NCBI GenBank assembly: GCA_028287065.1
Contig: JAQBQJ010000240.1
Location: 1 to 38,840 of the forward strand
Reading direction: 5' to 3'
Length of the DNA: 38,840 nucleotides
DNA from: Labilithrix sp.
Lineage (GTDB): Bacteria; Myxococcota_A; Polyangia; Polyangiales; Polyangiaceae
Shown here: positions 37,848 to 38,840 of the stretch, piece by piece
How the letters are laid out: the number at the start of each line of letters is the position of its first letter
Position numbering within the stretch: the first letter of the stretch is position 1
Position numbers and translations under genes: made by a program
The notes under the pieces: generated by a model
Told to the model about the DNA's origin: nothing
Database searches by the model: none
Seen by the model: the letters and a program-made list of their open reading frames with translations, nothing else

Positions 37848-38840
37848 ATGCATTCGATGATCAAGGGTGCCGCCGTCGTGGTCGCTGTCGCTCAGGCGGC
37901 GAGCATGGCGGTGCGCGCCTCGCGGGGGATGAATCTCGAAGGCAAGACCGCGCTCGTCTGCGGCGCGTCACGCGGGCTCGGTCGTCAGATCGCGCTCGCG
38001 CTGGCGCGTCGCGGGTGTCGCGTCGCGATCTGCGCGCGCAGCGAGCGCGATCTCGACGACGTCCGCGCAGAGCTGGTCGCGCTCGGCGTGGCGGTCCACG
38101 CGGAGTCGTGCGATCTACGCAGCATGGAGCAGGTCGAGGTCCTCGTCGCGAACGCGACGGCGGCCCTCGGTCCGATCGACTTGCTCGTTCCCGTTGCCGC
38201 GACGCTGCTCGTCGGGCCGATCGAGACGATGACGGTCGCCGACTTCGACGATGCGATGGATTCGATCTTCAAGACGTCGCTCCATCCGGCGCTCGCGGTG
38301 CTCCCGCGGATGCAGGCGCGGAAGGCCGGGACGATCGCGTTCATCACGTCGATCGGCGGAAAGATCGGCGTGCCTCATCTCGTGCCGTACTCGGCCGCGA
38401 AGTTCGCCGAGGTCGGCCTGGCCGAAGGCCTCCGCGCGGAGGTCGCGAAGGACGGCGTGCACGTCCTCACGGTCGTGCCCGGGTTGATGCGTACGGGCTC
38501 GCACGTCCACGCCGAGGTGAAGGGCGATGCCGAGAAGGAGTACGCGTGGTTCGGTGCGAGCGCGACCGCGCCGATGCCGCTGACCATCGACGCGGCCCGC
38601 GCGGCACGCCGGATCGTCCGCGCGATCGAGCGCGGCGACACCGAGCTCGTTCTCACGCCGGCGGCGAAGCTCGCGGTGCGCGCAAACGGCATCGCCCCCG
38701 GCCTCGTCTCTCTCGTCATGAAGCTCGCCGGGCGGCTGCTGCCGCGAGCGCCGGCGCTGAGCGCGTCGGGGCGCCGCCGCCGGGAGGGGATGGACGTCGA
38801 GGAGTCTTCTCCGTCGAAGGGGGTGGCGTTCGTCCGTGGG
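37848..38840 (+). CDS. Short-chain dehydrogenase/reductase (3' partial)
   Basis: SDR running off the right edge (331 codons without stop). After a 30-residue N-terminal hydrophobic segment (KGAAVVVAVAQAASMAV, maybe a membrane anchor) comes the Rossmann core: GASRGLGRQ, CDLRSMEQ, then LVPVAATLLVGP where NNAG is usual, catalytic Ser in FITSIGG and Tyr-Lys in VPYSAAKFA. The catalytic set is intact. The C-terminal part (LAVRANGIAPGLVSLVMKLAGRLLP) looks amphipathic and is like that of membrane-associated SDRs. ATG 37848 has AAAGGG upstream; ATG 37857 and 37929 are alternatives. It is probably co-transcribed with the alcohol dehydrogenase, 14 nt upstream. Confidence 0.92.
   Translation, partial: MHSMIKGAAVVVAVAQAASMAVRASRGMNLEGKTALVCGASRGLGRQIALALARRGCRVAICARSERDLDDVRAELVALGVAVHAESCDLRSMEQVEVLVANATAALGPIDLLVPVAATLLVGPIETMTVADFDDAMDSIFKTSLHPALAVLPRMQARKAGTIAFITSIGGKIGVPHLVPYSAAKFAEVGLAEGLRAEVAKDGVHVLTVVPGLMRTGSHVHAEVKGDAEKEYAWFGASATAPMPLTIDAARAARRIVRAIERGDTELVLTPAAKLAVRANGIAPGLVSLVMKLAGRLLPRAPALSASGRRRREGMDVEESSPSKGVAFVRG

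Overview
The window is very GC-rich DNA with almost every third codon position G or C. Its gene content is dense and includes eukaryote-like Ser/Thr kinases, multi-domain hybrid histidine kinases, many predicted lipoproteins with Asp/Gly/Pro/Ser-rich tails, a LigD/Ku end-joining operon and a pseudokinase-GYF2 membrane protein. Together these suggest a large-genome myxobacterium (Myxococcota, probably Polyangia). This assignment is inferred from gene style, not from a marker gene. No phage, insertion sequence or CRISPR array is visible.

Layout. (1) 1-8892, plus strand: a signalling operon with two hybrid histidine kinases (poly-HAMP/GAF type and REC-GAF-PAS type, overlapping by 4 nt), a 1161-aa protein with a C-terminal non-RD Ser/Thr kinase, and a small CxxCxxCC cluster protein. 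(2) 8876-12854, minus strand: HEAT-repeat protein, lipoprotein metallophosphoesterase, cysteine-less glutaredoxin-fold protein and a small hypothetical. (3) 12971-15542: a surface lipoprotein, and a convergent Ser/Thr kinase carrying a C-terminal receiver domain. (4) 15711-19878: a lipoprotein GH31 glycosidase and a DUF6786-like lipoprotein, separated by a 346-nt structured element. (5) 19900-25377: small secreted or lipoproteins, a glycosyltransferase divergent from a HAD phosphatase, tRNA-Lys(UUU), and two divergent lipoprotein genes. (6) 25396-31297, minus strand: an end-joining operon in the order Ku, topoisomerase IB, DUF72, LigD. (7) 31478-36039, minus strand: pseudokinase-GYF2-TM-TonB/AgmX-like protein, DEAD-box helicase with a long disordered region and a C-terminal RNA-binding domain, and a small membrane-anchored protein. 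(8) 36086-38840, plus strand: a degenerate SDR translationally coupled to a zinc alcohol dehydrogenase, then an intact SDR running off the window.

The most unusual signal is a family of long palindromic intergenic elements (9838-9914 and 18227-18568). Their 33-nt outer arms are nearly identical, each starts within 10 nt of a stop codon, and both have the same orientation relative to the upstream gene. The long copy holds about 280 nt with three further inverted repeats, including perfect 18-bp and 14-bp arms. The other notable points are a duplicated 39-nt (GGAAAT)n tract coding both interdomain linkers of LigD, and several promoters whose -10 box lies only 6-8 nt from the start codon, which suggests leaderless mRNAs.
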